A DNA stretch of 64,000 nt from Shewanella sp. Choline-02u-19 (GCF_002836205.1 NZ_PJBE01000013.1:930001-994000), one strand, 5' to 3'. Shown: positions 35,985 to 45,806, counted from the first letter of the stretch. Numbers and translations: made by a program. Notes: generated from the sequence alone by a model not told the origin.

Positions 35985-37058
35985 CTAAGGCTTTAGTTTA
36001 CAACGCAGCAAAGTGTGTCCTAGGCCGATATTATCAATATCCTCATCGACAAAAAGTCCGGCCTGGCTGATGAGTTTTAGTAAGGTCTTACTGTGGTACA
36101 TACGACTATTACCGTTAGCAATAGCAGTAAAATAGAGAGAGGTTGCATTAACACAAAATGCGCCAGCTTCGAAGGGTTGGCGATCCCAGAAAGTCTCTAA
36201 AATACACAGCTCACTGTCTCTATGCATAACAGATGCTGCCCGTTGCAAAATACTGAGAATTTCAGTTTCGGAAAAGCAATCTAAAAACTGGCTCATCCAA
36301 TACAGGTCGCCATGTTCACAAAATGGCTTAGCTTCATCGAGCAGATCAGTTGCATAGCCTTTTACGCGCTCAGCAACACCAGCACGGTGAGCATTCTCCA
36401 TTGCCACTTTTAGTTGGCCTGGCAGATCCATGATGGTGATTTTTACTTGGCTATTGAAACCTGTACACGCTAATGCCCATTTACCGGTGTTGCCACCGAC
36501 ATCGACGATATGCTTTGGTTCTGCTTTAAAAATCAGAGGTAATAGAGATTCAAATGCGTGATCTGAGTAGTAATGATCAAACTCAAACCAACTCTTTTTT
36601 ATTTCGTCGGGCAACAGACTCAAACCGGGATAGATAGTTTGCCATTCGCCCAGCGAGGCTAACCCTTTAGGTTTACCCTCTAGAAGAGAAGCTTCCAACT
36701 CAAAAAGACCTTGATAGCACACATCATGGGTAAAGTTTAAGTTGGTTTTCGCCATATCGTCATGCAGTAGAAAGTGACCAATCTTATCGAGCACATATGC
36801 CTCATCGTTGAGGTATAACAGACCCATGCTTAGTCCCATATCAACTAACACACCAACGGCATACTCAGACAATTCGGACTGCCTTGCTAAAGCGTTTACG
36901 CTACAGCCTTTTACACCACAATCAGAAATAAGCTGTAATACGTTAAATTTTAGTAGGCATCGTGCCACCTGAAAGCTGATTGGAGCGAAAGCAATTTTTT
37001 GCGCTTCAAACTTGGCGTCAAAAGCACTGATTGAAAGAGGGGAACGATAAAAAGGCAT
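35985..37058 (-). CDS. SAM-dependent O-methyltransferase (plant/hydroxyneurosporene-type)
   Basis: 357 aa. The N-terminal about 110 residues are a winged-helix dimerisation domain (SVNALARQSELSEYAVGVLVDMG). The catalytic domain has motif I HIVDVGGNTGKWALAC, motif II near KITIMDLPGQLKVA, and the C-terminal phrase SRMYHSKTLLKLISQAGLFV typical of the PF00891 O-methyltransferase family. The substrate is unknown; small hydroxylated metabolites are usual. A TetR regulator is divergently transcribed 174 bp away and is the natural candidate to control it. Confidence 0.85.
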   Translation of the reverse strand: MPFYRSPLSISAFDAKFEAQKIAFAPISFQVARCLLKFNVLQLISDCGVKGCSVNALARQSELSEYAVGVLVDMGLSMGLLYLNDEAYVLDKIGHFLLHDDMAKTNLNFTHDVCYQGLFELEASLLEGKPKGLASLGEWQTIYPGLSLLPDEIKKSWFEFDHYYSDHAFESLLPLIFKAEPKHIVDVGGNTGKWALACTGFNSQVKITIMDLPGQLKVAMENAHRAGVAERVKGYATDLLDEAKPFCEHGDLYWMSQFLDCFSETEILSILQRAASVMHRDSELCILETFWDRQPFEAGAFCVNATSLYFTAIANGNSRMYHSKTLLKLISQAGLFVDEDIDNIGLGHTLLRCKLKP

Positions 37059-37232
37059 AAGTTAAACCTGGCAAGGCTTCTACAGAATTAGTGGAGAGGT
37101 ATCTTACATGTTACAGTCTGAACATTGTTTGAACTGGATCTTGCTTCAGGCTGTTTAGGGCTAGTTTAATAGGGCTAATCACTGGATTAGCCATTTTAGA
37201 ACCGTGTGTTTATTAGTTTAAAGGAAGCAATC

Positions 37233-37910
37233 ATGCTTGTACCTTTGACCTACGTAGGTCGACAAGCCAGTCGAAGTGATGGCCAGTCAAGGCGCATTGA
37301 GATATTGGAGGCAACATTAAGGTTAATCGTCGCTGAGGGCGTTCGTGGTGTGCGTCATAGGGCTGTAGCAGCAGAAGCAGGGGTTCCTTTAGCATCAACC
37401 ACCTATTACTTTAAAGACATTAAAGACTTGATTAGTGATGCCCTCACTTTTTTTGCTGAAAAAACCTTGTGGATGAACAAGGCACTAGAAGAGCAATGTT
37501 ATGAGTTACTCAATAACATGGCTCAAGTGAGTCAAAACTTGTCTAAAGAGGCATTACAGGCATTGATCGTTGAAGGTTTAGCTGAATTTGTATGTGGGCA
37601 TATAAGAGAGCAGCTAACGCATCCTGATGATCGTATTTTGGAGAATGCTTTTCATGAAGAAGCATTACGTAATCCACAACTTGCTACGTCGATTACCTTA
37701 CTTGATGAAACGTTACTGCAAAGCATAAAAACATTTTTTAGTGCTTTGGGCTCTAAAACTGCTTACGAGGATGCACATCAAATTTTGGCTATTATTCGGT
37801 TACTTGAATATCAATTTTTACTCAGAAAAAGGGTAGATGAAGTGGTACTGAAAAGTGTGGTAGAAACTACGGTTAGTCATATCATTAGCGCAATAAAACC
37901 CCCACTCTAG
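37233..37910 (+). CDS. TetR-family transcriptional regulator
   Basis: 225 aa from ATG at 37233 with AAAGGAAG upstream; the GTG at 37206 lacks a site and is less likely. The N-terminal helix-turn-helix region is clear (RRIEILEATLRLIVAEGVRG then HRAVAAEAGVPLASTTYYFKD). The C-terminal ligand domain is helical and not diagnostic. It is divergent from the O-methyltransferase gene, the classical arrangement for a repressor and its target. It ends about 170 bp before a bidirectional terminator. Confidence 0.92.
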   Translation: MLVPLTYVGRQASRSDGQSRRIEILEATLRLIVAEGVRGVRHRAVAAEAGVPLASTTYYFKDIKDLISDALTFFAEKTLWMNKALEEQCYELLNNMAQVSQNLSKEALQALIVEGLAEFVCGHIREQLTHPDDRILENAFHEEALRNPQLATSITLLDETLLQSIKTFFSALGSKTAYEDAHQILAIIRLLEYQFLLRKRVDEVVLKSVVETTVSHIISAIKPPL

Positions 37911-38211
37911 TGCGTTAATATTGAAAATAAAAGCTTTCTGGTATTTTTCCATTTCTGTTTTATAAGTCTGATTTTAGTGATCGTATACCCCTCTCTATCA
38001 ATTCTATAGGGCGTCGTGAGAGGGAACATTGATCAGGTTTGAGTTGGTTGATAATATCAACAGATTGGGAAGCGGACATAAAAAATCCGAGACCTGAAAA
38101 TAGGACTCGGATTTTGCAATATTTAGAAATTCAGTTAACTGCTTGAAAAATATAAATGATCGGCATTAACTCGATGAATGTCTTTTTATATCTCTGTTTA
38201 GCTAAACAAAC
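37911..38211. other. Convergent intergenic region with a shared terminator
   Basis: 301 bp between the TetR gene and the second TonB-dependent receptor gene. Apart from the hairpin at 38082-38115 I see nothing else. Confidence 0.6.
38082..38115. terminator. Terminator, copy 1 of a repeated hairpin
   Basis: 10-bp arms AAAATCCGAG and CTCGGATTTT, an A-A mismatch, then CCT/AGG. Minus-strand T6 follows, ending the receptor transcript; plus-strand TTTT may end the TetR transcript. A near-identical hairpin lies at 41851-41874. Confidence 0.85.
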
Positions 38212-40899
38212 TTAGAAAGCTTGAGTGAATGATACCCAGTAAGAACGACCAATAAGGTCATAAGTATTGTGATCATAATCACCACTAGCATCAAATCTTG
38301 GGTCTTCGTCGGTTAAGTTATTAACACCAGCCGACACACTGTTGTTCCAAGGCATATTGTATGTGTAGCTCACCGTATGGTACACAATAGAATCAATTTG
38401 ATAGCTGCTGCCATCTTCGTTGTCATCTGTCGTTGATTGATGATCAATATAGTCTGCTTGATAGAATAAACTATGATCACCGACTAAGTAGTTAGCGGTA
38501 AAGTTGACGCGATCATCGGGGTAGTCTTGAGTACCGCTCCAGTTACGAGAGATAGTTTGTACGCCACCTTCAGGGCTTGAATCGGTATACTTAACATAAT
38601 GCGACCAAGCAAGATCGAGTTTAAAATCACCCATTTCAGTTTCAAAGGTAGACGCAAACTTAGTATCAACACCTTGACGCTCACTAAGACCAATATTTTG
38701 TAAAACATTACTGATTGCCGTTAGCTTACCAGCACCATTCTGGCTCACTGATGTACCAGGGTAGATAGCACTGACATCTGATCGCGGTTGACCAGCATCA
38801 TCAGCAGCTTTCCATAATTCAGCTTGAGTACGGGTGATCTCACTATTATTCAAAGAACTAATCAAACCATCAGTTTCTAGTGACCAGTAATCCACTGACA
38901 TATTGAAGTTATCAGTGATATCCCACACCACACCGACGTTATAGCTTTCTGACTCTTCAGGGCCTAAGTTTTCATTGCGCTCAATTGAAACAGGAACATT
39001 GTCTTCAATATCACAACCATCAATGCCTAAGCCATCTTCATAGCACTTAAGATAGTTAGTTACATCATTATAGCCAACACTGGTCGATTGATTCAGATCT
39101 TCCAGCGTCGGTGCTCTAAAGCCAGTTCCCCATGAAGCACGAAGTAACAACGGCTCTAATACGTTATAGCGGACAGATACTTGTGGGTTAAACGTACCAC
39201 CAAAATCAGAGTAATCATCATAACGAGCAGCAAGGTTTAGCTCTAAATTGTCGAGAATAGGGAAAGCCATTTCCATAAATATAGCTTTAACATCACGCTC
39301 ACCACTGCCACCAGCACCGCCGCTACCACCGGCGATTAATCCTGCTTCATCAAGCGCATCAACTTGTGAGTCGAGCTTTTCTTCACGATACGATGCGCCA
39401 ACATACAAACCTGTAGCGCCGCCAGAGAGTTCGAACAGTTCGAAACTTAGGCCGCCATCAACTTCTAATGCGCTACTTGTTAGGCGAGCATCTGAGTTGG
39501 CTGTTGCGCCACCTGGCATCTCTGAGTTTGGATCGCGTGGATCCCAACCTTCAAATGAGTTACTAGTATCATCCCAAGCACCGACAAGATCGGTTGTTGC
39601 ACCAATCAATTGATAACCCGTTCCCCACTTAAATACATCATACTTGTTGTATGACACGGACGCGTTCCAATCGAAACTGTCTGTTGTGCCATCAAGACCC
39701 ACTAAGAAATCATAGATATTATCGGTACTTTCACGAACACGATTACCCGCAGTATCAAAACGGTATAACATTGCACCGCCTTCAGGTACTGCACGAAGAT
39801 CTAGCCCTTCAGCCGTTGTATACGCAGGCATTGCTTGTGGGAAGCTAACATAACCAGGAATAGGAGCAGACACGTCTGTTGTGGTATTTGACGCCCAATA
39901 GGCACGCGCTGTTAGCTCAATATCATCACTGATGTTGTATGAGTAATTTAGCAGCGTTGAAGTACGCTCTTGATCAACATCGTTATACGCAGCCTTAGTA
40001 TAATCGTAGGCGCAAGAGGTTTCACCTGCATATTTACTATCTGTTAGTGGGCCTGTGAAGTTATCACCATACACATCTGCACAGTTTAAATCTGTATTAG
40101 TAAATGGAGTTTGGTATTCCCAGCCGCCATTAGGCCCCATGTCAATTGTACGGCCTGTTTGGCTTAGGCCAATCCAGCTTCTGTAGTCGCTTGGATCTTC
40201 TCCATCTTTTACATGAGCAGCTGTATATGGGCGATCAGCAAAGGTAATACCTGTTTTCTTGAAATGCTCAATAGTGAACATCAAGTTGCCTTTCTCTGAG
40301 CTCAGACCACCGGTAAATGATGCTGAGTGATTATCACCACCACCGTCGGCAGAAGGTTCTTCTGCGCGAAGCTTAACTTCGACACCTTCAAAATCTTTTT
40401 TCAAGATGATGTTGATCACACCTGCGATAGCATCAGTACCATAAATCGCAGAGGCACCATCAGATAAAATCTCAATACGTTCAACGGCTGCAGTTGGAAT
40501 GGTATTGATGTTAGTGGCACCGCCACCTAAGACTGGAGACTTAGCCATACGCTTGCCATCAAGCAAAGTAAGAGTGTGGCTAGCAGATGCACCTTTAAGC
40601 TGAATTGTCGCTTGAGATGACCAACTGTTGTTTGATGTGCCGCCGTATGAACCAAATGAGTTCAGCGTTGATGCTCTAAGTGCATCACCTACAGTAGAGA
40701 AACCCGCAACGGCCATATCTTCAGCGGTAATGGTTGTTATAGGGCTTGCGCCTTCCATATCAACACGCTTTAGGCGTGAACCAGTAACTTCAATGCGTTC
40801 TACAGTATCATCACTTTCTGCAGCATAAACAGGTGTAGACAGGGCTACAACACCACCACATACCAAGCTAACTAGCTTAGCCACTTTATTAAATTTCAT
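38212..40899 (-). CDS. TonB-dependent outer-membrane receptor
   Basis: 895 aa from ATG at 40899 (MKFNKVAKLVSLV) with GGAGATGGAAG upstream; the longer frame to 41082 puts 61 unrelated residues before a normal signal peptide and is rejected. The signal ends near VYAAES. The plug opens with VERIEVTGSRLKRVD and contains LKGASASHTLTLLDGKRM and IYGTDAIAGVINIILKKDF; the barrel ends in SYWVSFTQAF with a terminal Phe. It belongs to the same subgroup as the receptor at 31626-34334 and is clearly a paralogue, with a different barrel. The ligand is unknown, with no metabolic genes attached. Confidence 0.95.
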   Translation of the reverse strand: MKFNKVAKLVSLVCGGVVALSTPVYAAESDDTVERIEVTGSRLKRVDMEGASPITTITAEDMAVAGFSTVGDALRASTLNSFGSYGGTSNNSWSSQATIQLKGASASHTLTLLDGKRMAKSPVLGGGATNINTIPTAAVERIEILSDGASAIYGTDAIAGVINIILKKDFEGVEVKLRAEEPSADGGGDNHSASFTGGLSSEKGNLMFTIEHFKKTGITFADRPYTAAHVKDGEDPSDYRSWIGLSQTGRTIDMGPNGGWEYQTPFTNTDLNCADVYGDNFTGPLTDSKYAGETSCAYDYTKAAYNDVDQERTSTLLNYSYNISDDIELTARAYWASNTTTDVSAPIPGYVSFPQAMPAYTTAEGLDLRAVPEGGAMLYRFDTAGNRVRESTDNIYDFLVGLDGTTDSFDWNASVSYNKYDVFKWGTGYQLIGATTDLVGAWDDTSNSFEGWDPRDPNSEMPGGATANSDARLTSSALEVDGGLSFELFELSGGATGLYVGASYREEKLDSQVDALDEAGLIAGGSGGAGGSGERDVKAIFMEMAFPILDNLELNLAARYDDYSDFGGTFNPQVSVRYNVLEPLLLRASWGTGFRAPTLEDLNQSTSVGYNDVTNYLKCYEDGLGIDGCDIEDNVPVSIERNENLGPEESESYNVGVVWDITDNFNMSVDYWSLETDGLISSLNNSEITRTQAELWKAADDAGQPRSDVSAIYPGTSVSQNGAGKLTAISNVLQNIGLSERQGVDTKFASTFETEMGDFKLDLAWSHYVKYTDSSPEGGVQTISRNWSGTQDYPDDRVNFTANYLVGDHSLFYQADYIDHQSTTDDNEDGSSYQIDSIVYHTVSYTYNMPWNNSVSAGVNNLTDEDPRFDASGDYDHNTYDLIGRSYWVSFTQAF

Positions 40900-41541
40900 A
40901 CTTCCATCTCCAATAATATATTTTTTATAAGTCCAATGTTCAGTCAACTTTGATGGTAAAGACCAAAAAAACACAACTAAAGAACATGGCTGCAACATTA
41001 GTAGCACATATTGTATTTTGCATGCAATATATTGTATTCCTTTGTATTTGTTTTTATGCGTAAAAATGGAGTGATTATGCAATGGCTATTTGTTGATGAA
41101 ATATAAGCGTTTGATAAAATGCATTGTTAAAAACAATCAGTAGCCGCCGTCCAGTAAAGTGAATGGCAGTTATTCAGGGGGAATGGGAAAGGCTGTTTAT
41201 TTGATGTTGTCTAGATTGAATGTAACTAGAAATGCAGTCTGAATAAAAAGTATTAAGATATGTCGGAATGGAATATACGAGATTTTCGAGGGTTAAAGTT
41301 TAACAAATGTAATAATAAAAAGGATCCAAGTACGCTAATGCCGATAGATTAAGCATATTCACTTTTCTCAAAGGGTTACGCCTGATTGTCGGAGGAAAGA
41401 CCGAGTTCGTCGAGGTTCTAGGAGCCAGCTCCGAGCCATGTTTAAGAATGATTTAAGGTGTAAATAAGGGCAAACCGACTTACAGCCTCATAATATGAGC
41501 TAAAACTCAACGGATACGGTAGATAGTCCCTTTAGCGCGTT

Positions 41542-41565
41542 AACTGCCACTTCTAGCGGTTTTTT
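41542..41565 (+). terminator. Orphan terminator-like hairpin
   Basis: 6-bp stem AACTGC/GCGGTT (one G-T pair) with an 8-nt loop, followed by TTTT. No plus-strand gene precedes it. Confidence 0.5.
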
Positions 41566-41850
41566 GTCATTAACTTAATGTGCTTGGAGCAACAAATCGT
41601 TCGTTTTCTCTATCGTCTATGTAGATTATAGTAACAACATTAAACGCCAATTTATCCTTATATATTAAATTGTTACGCTAGAGGTCAAGTTGTTAACTAT
41701 AATCGTAATATCTATTTTTATCAGCGGGGTGGTTGGAGTCTGAATACTTTTGTTTTTTCGATTATAAGAGGGCGTCAGTTAGTTAGGTCTTAATTTGATG
41801 AGATTTGCGTTGTTGATAGCCTCAATAGCTTGAAAGCTGGAATAAAAAAC

Positions 41851-41874
41851 CCGAGACCTAGAAATAGGACTCGG
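41851..41874 (-). terminator. Terminator of cysK, copy 2 of a repeated hairpin
   Basis: Stem CCGAG/CTCGG, A-A mismatch, then CCTA/TAGG and loop GAAA; minus-strand T6 follows. The loop side is nearly the same as in the hairpin at 38082-38115, including the order of the mismatch. Confidence 0.85.
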
Positions 41875-41957
41875 ATTCTGAAGCATCTAGAAGAGCAGTA
41901 GGCTGAACGATAAATGATCAGCTCTGATGCTTGGGTTTTAGTCTATAGGCTTATTGT

Positions 41958-42926
41958 TTACTGAAGGTTTTCAGCATCACTAAATTCGCCTTGGAACAGA
42001 GCTGAAGAAAGGTAGCGCTCTGCAGCTGATGGTAATATAACCACAATATTCTTACCTTCAAATTCTGGTAATGCGGCAATGCGGTTAGCAGCAACTACAG
42101 CAGCTCCCGATGAGATCCCAACTAAAATCCCTTCTTCTTGCATAAGACGATGCGCCATCTCAATCGAATCTTCATTAGAAACCGCTTCAACACGATCAAT
42201 AAGGTCAAGATCTAAGTTACCAGGAATGAATCCGGCGCCGATACCTTGAATTTTATGTGGTCCAGGTTGAATCGTTTGACCCGCGAGCGTTTGCGCGATG
42301 ACCGGTGAATCAATCGGCTCAACCGCGACTGAGGTAATCGCTTTGCCTTGGGTGTTCTTTATATAGCGGCTAATACCGGTGATTGTGCCACCAGTACCTA
42401 CGCCAGCGACAATGACATCAACTTCGCCGTCAGTATCATTCCAAATTTCAGGGCCGGTCGTTTTCTCGTGAATTTCGGGGTTTGCAGGGTTATTAAACTG
42501 CTGCAATAGCACGAATTTTTCAGGTGCCGACTGACGAATTTCTTCTGCTTTGTCGATGGCGCCCTTCATTCCCTTAGCGCCCTCAGTCAGCACAACATTT
42601 GCACCTAATGCTTTAAGCAATTTACGGCGTTCTAAACTCATGGTGTTAGGCATGGTTAATGTCAGCTTATAACCTCTTGCTGCTGCAACGTAAGCAAGCG
42701 CGATACCTGTGTTACCTGATGTGGGTTCGATAAGCTCTTTGTCTTGGGTCAATATGCCTTTTTTCTCTGCGTCCCAAATCATATTCGCGCCAATACGGCA
42801 CTTAATGCTAAAACTTGGGTTGCGCGCTTCAATCTTGGCAAGAACATTACCATTGCTAACACGGTTTAAACGGACCAGTGGGGTGTTACCGATTGTGTAT
42901 GAATTATCTTCAAAAATTTTGCTCAT
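41958..42926 (-). CDS. cysK: Cysteine synthase A (O-acetylserine sulfhydrylase)
   Basis: 322 aa from ATG at 42926 (MSKIFEDNSYTIGNTPLV) with AAGGAG upstream. The PLP lysine is Lys42 in NPSFSIKCRIGANMIWDA, the phosphate loop is PTSGNTGIALAYVAAARG, and GVGTGGTITG forms the cofactor cradle. Close similarity to E. coli CysK along the length. It makes cysteine from O-acetylserine and sulfide in the cytoplasm. The sulfate transporter gene cysZ is about 5.5 kb away in the same direction. It is divergent from the RDD gene. Confidence 0.98.
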   Translation of the reverse strand: MSKIFEDNSYTIGNTPLVRLNRVSNGNVLAKIEARNPSFSIKCRIGANMIWDAEKKGILTQDKELIEPTSGNTGIALAYVAAARGYKLTLTMPNTMSLERRKLLKALGANVVLTEGAKGMKGAIDKAEEIRQSAPEKFVLLQQFNNPANPEIHEKTTGPEIWNDTDGEVDVIVAGVGTGGTITGISRYIKNTQGKAITSVAVEPIDSPVIAQTLAGQTIQPGPHKIQGIGAGFIPGNLDLDLIDRVEAVSNEDSIEMAHRLMQEEGILVGISSGAAVVAANRIAALPEFEGKNIVVILPSAAERYLSSALFQGEFSDAENLQ

Positions 42927-43145
42927 GGGCTGCTTGCTCCTTAATATGCATGGGTAAAGCATAATCGTCTTTCGCGGCAATAGAAGTGATTGTTTGTTCT
43001 TCGTTATGCTTTTTGGTTATTAAAGGTATTACTGTTATATGTATTCAATAGTATTTCTATTGGATTCAATTGTTAACCTAACGTTAACGCGGTGGTAGTA
43101 TACGCTTTTGAGTAAACAATCCGCCCTAGTGACTGGAAAGTATAG

Positions 43146-44303
43146 ATGAATAAATCACACACCGATAATGCGATAGATCCTAAATCATTAGTCACTCCTT
43201 ATGCCTTTAAAATAGCCCCAAATGTACTTTACAAACCGTTAGCTAGCCCTTTAAAACGTATATTAGCAATTATTGTCGACGGTTTGCTTGTTGCTGCTTT
43301 GGCCGAAAATGCGGGTTGGGTCTTTGTATTAATGGTCGCTATCACTGTGGTGGTCCAAAAAAGAAGCCGCACTATGGGGAAGGCTGTAAAGTGGGCACTT
43401 TACGCTTTGATGTTGGTTGGAATGATATTTGCGCTGGTAAATTACCAAGAGGAAAACCGCGATAGCATACAACAGAGCGGAGAAGTCCAAACGATAAACC
43501 CTCAAGGAGGTTCTGGTTCTGAAACGTTGCAAACATTGACAGAATTAAGCAATTACTTGCCTGAGATAATTTTTGCTAGTCAGTGCCAAGACTATGAATG
43601 CGCTCAACAACGTTTAGTTTCTGTTAAAGATGCGTTATCACATTCCAACCTATCGGCAATTGAGCAAACCCGAATATTACAAGAACTTATCAATGATCTG
43701 CCTTTATCTGAGCAAGAAAATAATGCATTGAATGCTCAGTTAATAGAAACAGGCATCAAAGAATTGCCGATAAAGAGCAATGATGAGTCTATCGCCGCTG
43801 AAGCCTTCATCGGAGACAGCGTAACAGATGCACCAGCGAAGGTTGATCAAGACGATTGGCAGGCAGAGGCTGATGTTAGTGACTCAGATTCGAACAGCGC
43901 TGAAGACCCCAAATCAAGCCCATTAGCTTGGTTAATCGGTTCACTCAATGATCTGGGATTAGGCTTTGGTTGGGCTGCTTTTTACTTCACGGTGTTTACG
44001 GCTTGGTTTGATGGACAAACACTGGGTAAGAAGCTGTTGGGGATCAGTGTTATTCAGCTCGATGGTTCCAAAATTACCTTATGGGCGGCCTTTGGGCGAT
44101 ATGGCGGTTATGCCGCTGGTTTTACTACTGGCTTATTAGGTTTCATCCAAATATTTTGGGACGCTAACAGACAAGCGATACAAGATAAGATTTCTGCCAC
44201 CGTTGTTATTGATTTAAGAAAGATCCCACTTGAACATCCAGAGGACAAAATAACGGTTAACACGCTAAATGCACCCACTCATACAAAAGTTGCAGCTAAG
44301 TAG
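43146..44303 (+). CDS. RDD-domain membrane protein
   Basis: 385 aa. The N-terminal half of the RDD pattern is PLASPLKRILAIIVDGLLVAALAE (RxxAxxxDG), with two membrane segments to about residue 100. A long hydrophilic insert follows (about 105-255, acidic, with a cysteine pair CQDYEC). The second half returns to the membrane with the conserved DGQTLGKKLLGISV and a final segment around residues 315-340. An RDD protein of normal size lacks this 150-residue insert, so a soluble periplasmic or cytoplasmic domain interrupts the fold. The function is unknown. Confidence 0.8.
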   Translation: MNKSHTDNAIDPKSLVTPYAFKIAPNVLYKPLASPLKRILAIIVDGLLVAALAENAGWVFVLMVAITVVVQKRSRTMGKAVKWALYALMLVGMIFALVNYQEENRDSIQQSGEVQTINPQGGSGSETLQTLTELSNYLPEIIFASQCQDYECAQQRLVSVKDALSHSNLSAIEQTRILQELINDLPLSEQENNALNAQLIETGIKELPIKSNDESIAAEAFIGDSVTDAPAKVDQDDWQAEADVSDSDSNSAEDPKSSPLAWLIGSLNDLGLGFGWAAFYFTVFTAWFDGQTLGKKLLGISVIQLDGSKITLWAAFGRYGGYAAGFTTGLLGFIQIFWDANRQAIQDKISATVVIDLRKIPLEHPEDKITVNTLNAPTHTKVAAK

Positions 44304-44506
44304 TATTATGTATACCGTTTCAGGCAAGTAAACGTTAAGCTGAATACGAAAAGAGACAATATGTTTTGTATGATCAACTATTTAATGGAATTGGTATTAC
44401 AGATGTAGTTTTCCCTTTCGATATGGAAACTTAATCATTAAAGAGTCTTTTATAAAGGCCGATTAAGGGACGTAGAGAAGCTGTAAGGGATTTAAGGAGA
44501 GTGAAG

Positions 44507-45748
44507 TTGCGGATCTTAGTGGTTGAAGATAGCCAAGTTGTATCAAGGGTAATGCGTCATTTAATAACCCAAGAATTAGATTGTGTGGTCGATGTCGCTC
44601 CCGATATGGCGAGTGCGAAAAAGCTATTATTAGAAAATGATTACTTTGTCGCGGTAACGGATCTCAATCTTCCAGACGCGCAAGACGGAGAGATAGTAAA
44701 GCTGGTGCTTGCGCAGCAACTCCCTTGTATCGTATTAACGGGGAGCTGGAACCCTCAAGAACGTTCACGACTTTTGCAATTGGGTATCGTCGATTATGTG
44801 CTAAAAGAGAACCGCTTTAGCTATGAATATACGGCCAAGTTGGTAAAGCGTTTACAGCGTAACCAAAGCGTTAAAGTACTGGTAGCAGACGATTCATTAG
44901 TGAGTCGTAAGTTTATTCGCAGTTTATTAGAGCAGCATCTGTTTCAGGTTATCGAAGCCGATGACGGCTTAGCCGCGCTCGATATTCTCAAAGGTAACGC
45001 CGATATTAAACTGCTTATTACCGATTACAACATGCCACGATTAGATGGTTTTGGACTGATCATTAAAGTTAGAGAGCAGTTCAGTCGAGAAGATATGGCG
45101 ATTATTGGTTTGTCGAGTGACAGTGATGAAAGTCTGTCGGCTCGATTTATTAAAAATGGCGCGAATGACTTCTTACAAAAGCCCTTTGTTCATGAAGAGT
45201 TCCATTGTCGGGTGCTCAACACGCTTGATGCCTTAGACATGATGGCAAAACTTTGGGAACAAGCCAATTTAGATTATCTTACCAATGTATTTAATCGACG
45301 TTATTTCTTTAGTTTATATGAAGACAAGTTACCTGTAATCGTTCGAAATCAAAGGATGCTGTCTTTAGGGTTAATGGATATCGACTTTTTCAAAAAAGTG
45401 AATGATACCTATGGCCATGATGTCGGTGATGAAGTTCTTATAGAATTCGCGGCGCGATTAAAGCAGTCTTTTTCACAGCACTTTACCGTAGCTAGATTCG
45501 GCGGTGAAGAGTTCGTTATTGGTTTTAAAGGACTTAGTGTCGAGAAAACATTTGCATTGTTAGACCGATTTAGAATGCAGCTGGAGAGCAAACCTGTAAC
45601 GACCAGCAAAGGAGACTTGACGATTACTGTCAGCACTGGAGTCGCAAGTTTTATTGTGGGTGAGAGCGTTGACGACATGCTACAACGCGCTGATGTCGCA
45701 TTATATGAAGCAAAATCGAGTGGACGTAATTTGGTGTGTATAGCGTAA
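44507..45748 (+). CDS. Diguanylate cyclase with two receiver domains (REC-REC-GGDEF)
   Basis: 413 aa from TTG at 44507 (MRILVVEDSQ). AAGGAG lies 44495-44499, ideal for 44507 but too close to the GTG at 44501. Receiver 1 (about 1-115) has VVEDS and phospho-Asp in AVTDLNLPD; receiver 2 (about 120-240) has VADDS and LLITDYNMPRLDG. The C-terminal GGDEF domain (about 250-413) has MDIDFFKKVNDTYGHDVGD and active-site RFGGEEF, so it should make cyclic di-GMP. The usual RxxD inhibitory site just upstream of GGEEF is not visible. No histidine kinase is encoded alongside. Confidence 0.93.
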   Translation: MRILVVEDSQVVSRVMRHLITQELDCVVDVAPDMASAKKLLLENDYFVAVTDLNLPDAQDGEIVKLVLAQQLPCIVLTGSWNPQERSRLLQLGIVDYVLKENRFSYEYTAKLVKRLQRNQSVKVLVADDSLVSRKFIRSLLEQHLFQVIEADDGLAALDILKGNADIKLLITDYNMPRLDGFGLIIKVREQFSREDMAIIGLSSDSDESLSARFIKNGANDFLQKPFVHEEFHCRVLNTLDALDMMAKLWEQANLDYLTNVFNRRYFFSLYEDKLPVIVRNQRMLSLGLMDIDFFKKVNDTYGHDVGDEVLIEFAARLKQSFSQHFTVARFGGEEFVIGFKGLSVEKTFALLDRFRMQLESKPVTTSKGDLTITVSTGVASFIVGESVDDMLQRADVALYEAKSSGRNLVCIA

Positions 45749-45773
45749 TATTAACCACGTGATTAAAATGATT

Positions 45774-45806
45774 AAGGGCTTAACGATTTTGTTTAAGCCC
45801 TTTTTG
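45774..45806 (+). terminator. Terminator after the GGDEF gene
   Basis: Arms AAGGGCTTAA and TTAAGCCCTT pair perfectly around a 9-nt loop, followed by TTTG. It lies between convergent genes. Confidence 0.88.

Larger units (their letters stand above)
40900..41957. other. Long intergenic region with possible ncRNA
   Basis: 1058 bp with no supported gene. The right end holds the cysK terminator. Between about 41370 and 41565 the sequence is richer in G and C than its surroundings, with a GGAGC/GCTCC hairpin near 41431-41442, and ends in a terminator-like hairpin plus T run on the plus strand (41542-41565). No plus-strand ORF precedes it, so a small RNA or the remnant of a lost gene is possible. 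Confidence 0.45.

Noticed and set aside
40900..41082. N-terminal extension of the second TonB-dependent receptor
   Set aside because: The extension precedes a normal signal peptide, and a GGAG site sits before the internal ATG at 40899.
41370..41520. RNase P RNA or tmRNA
   Set aside because: I compared the stretch from memory with the conserved cores of both RNAs and found no match.
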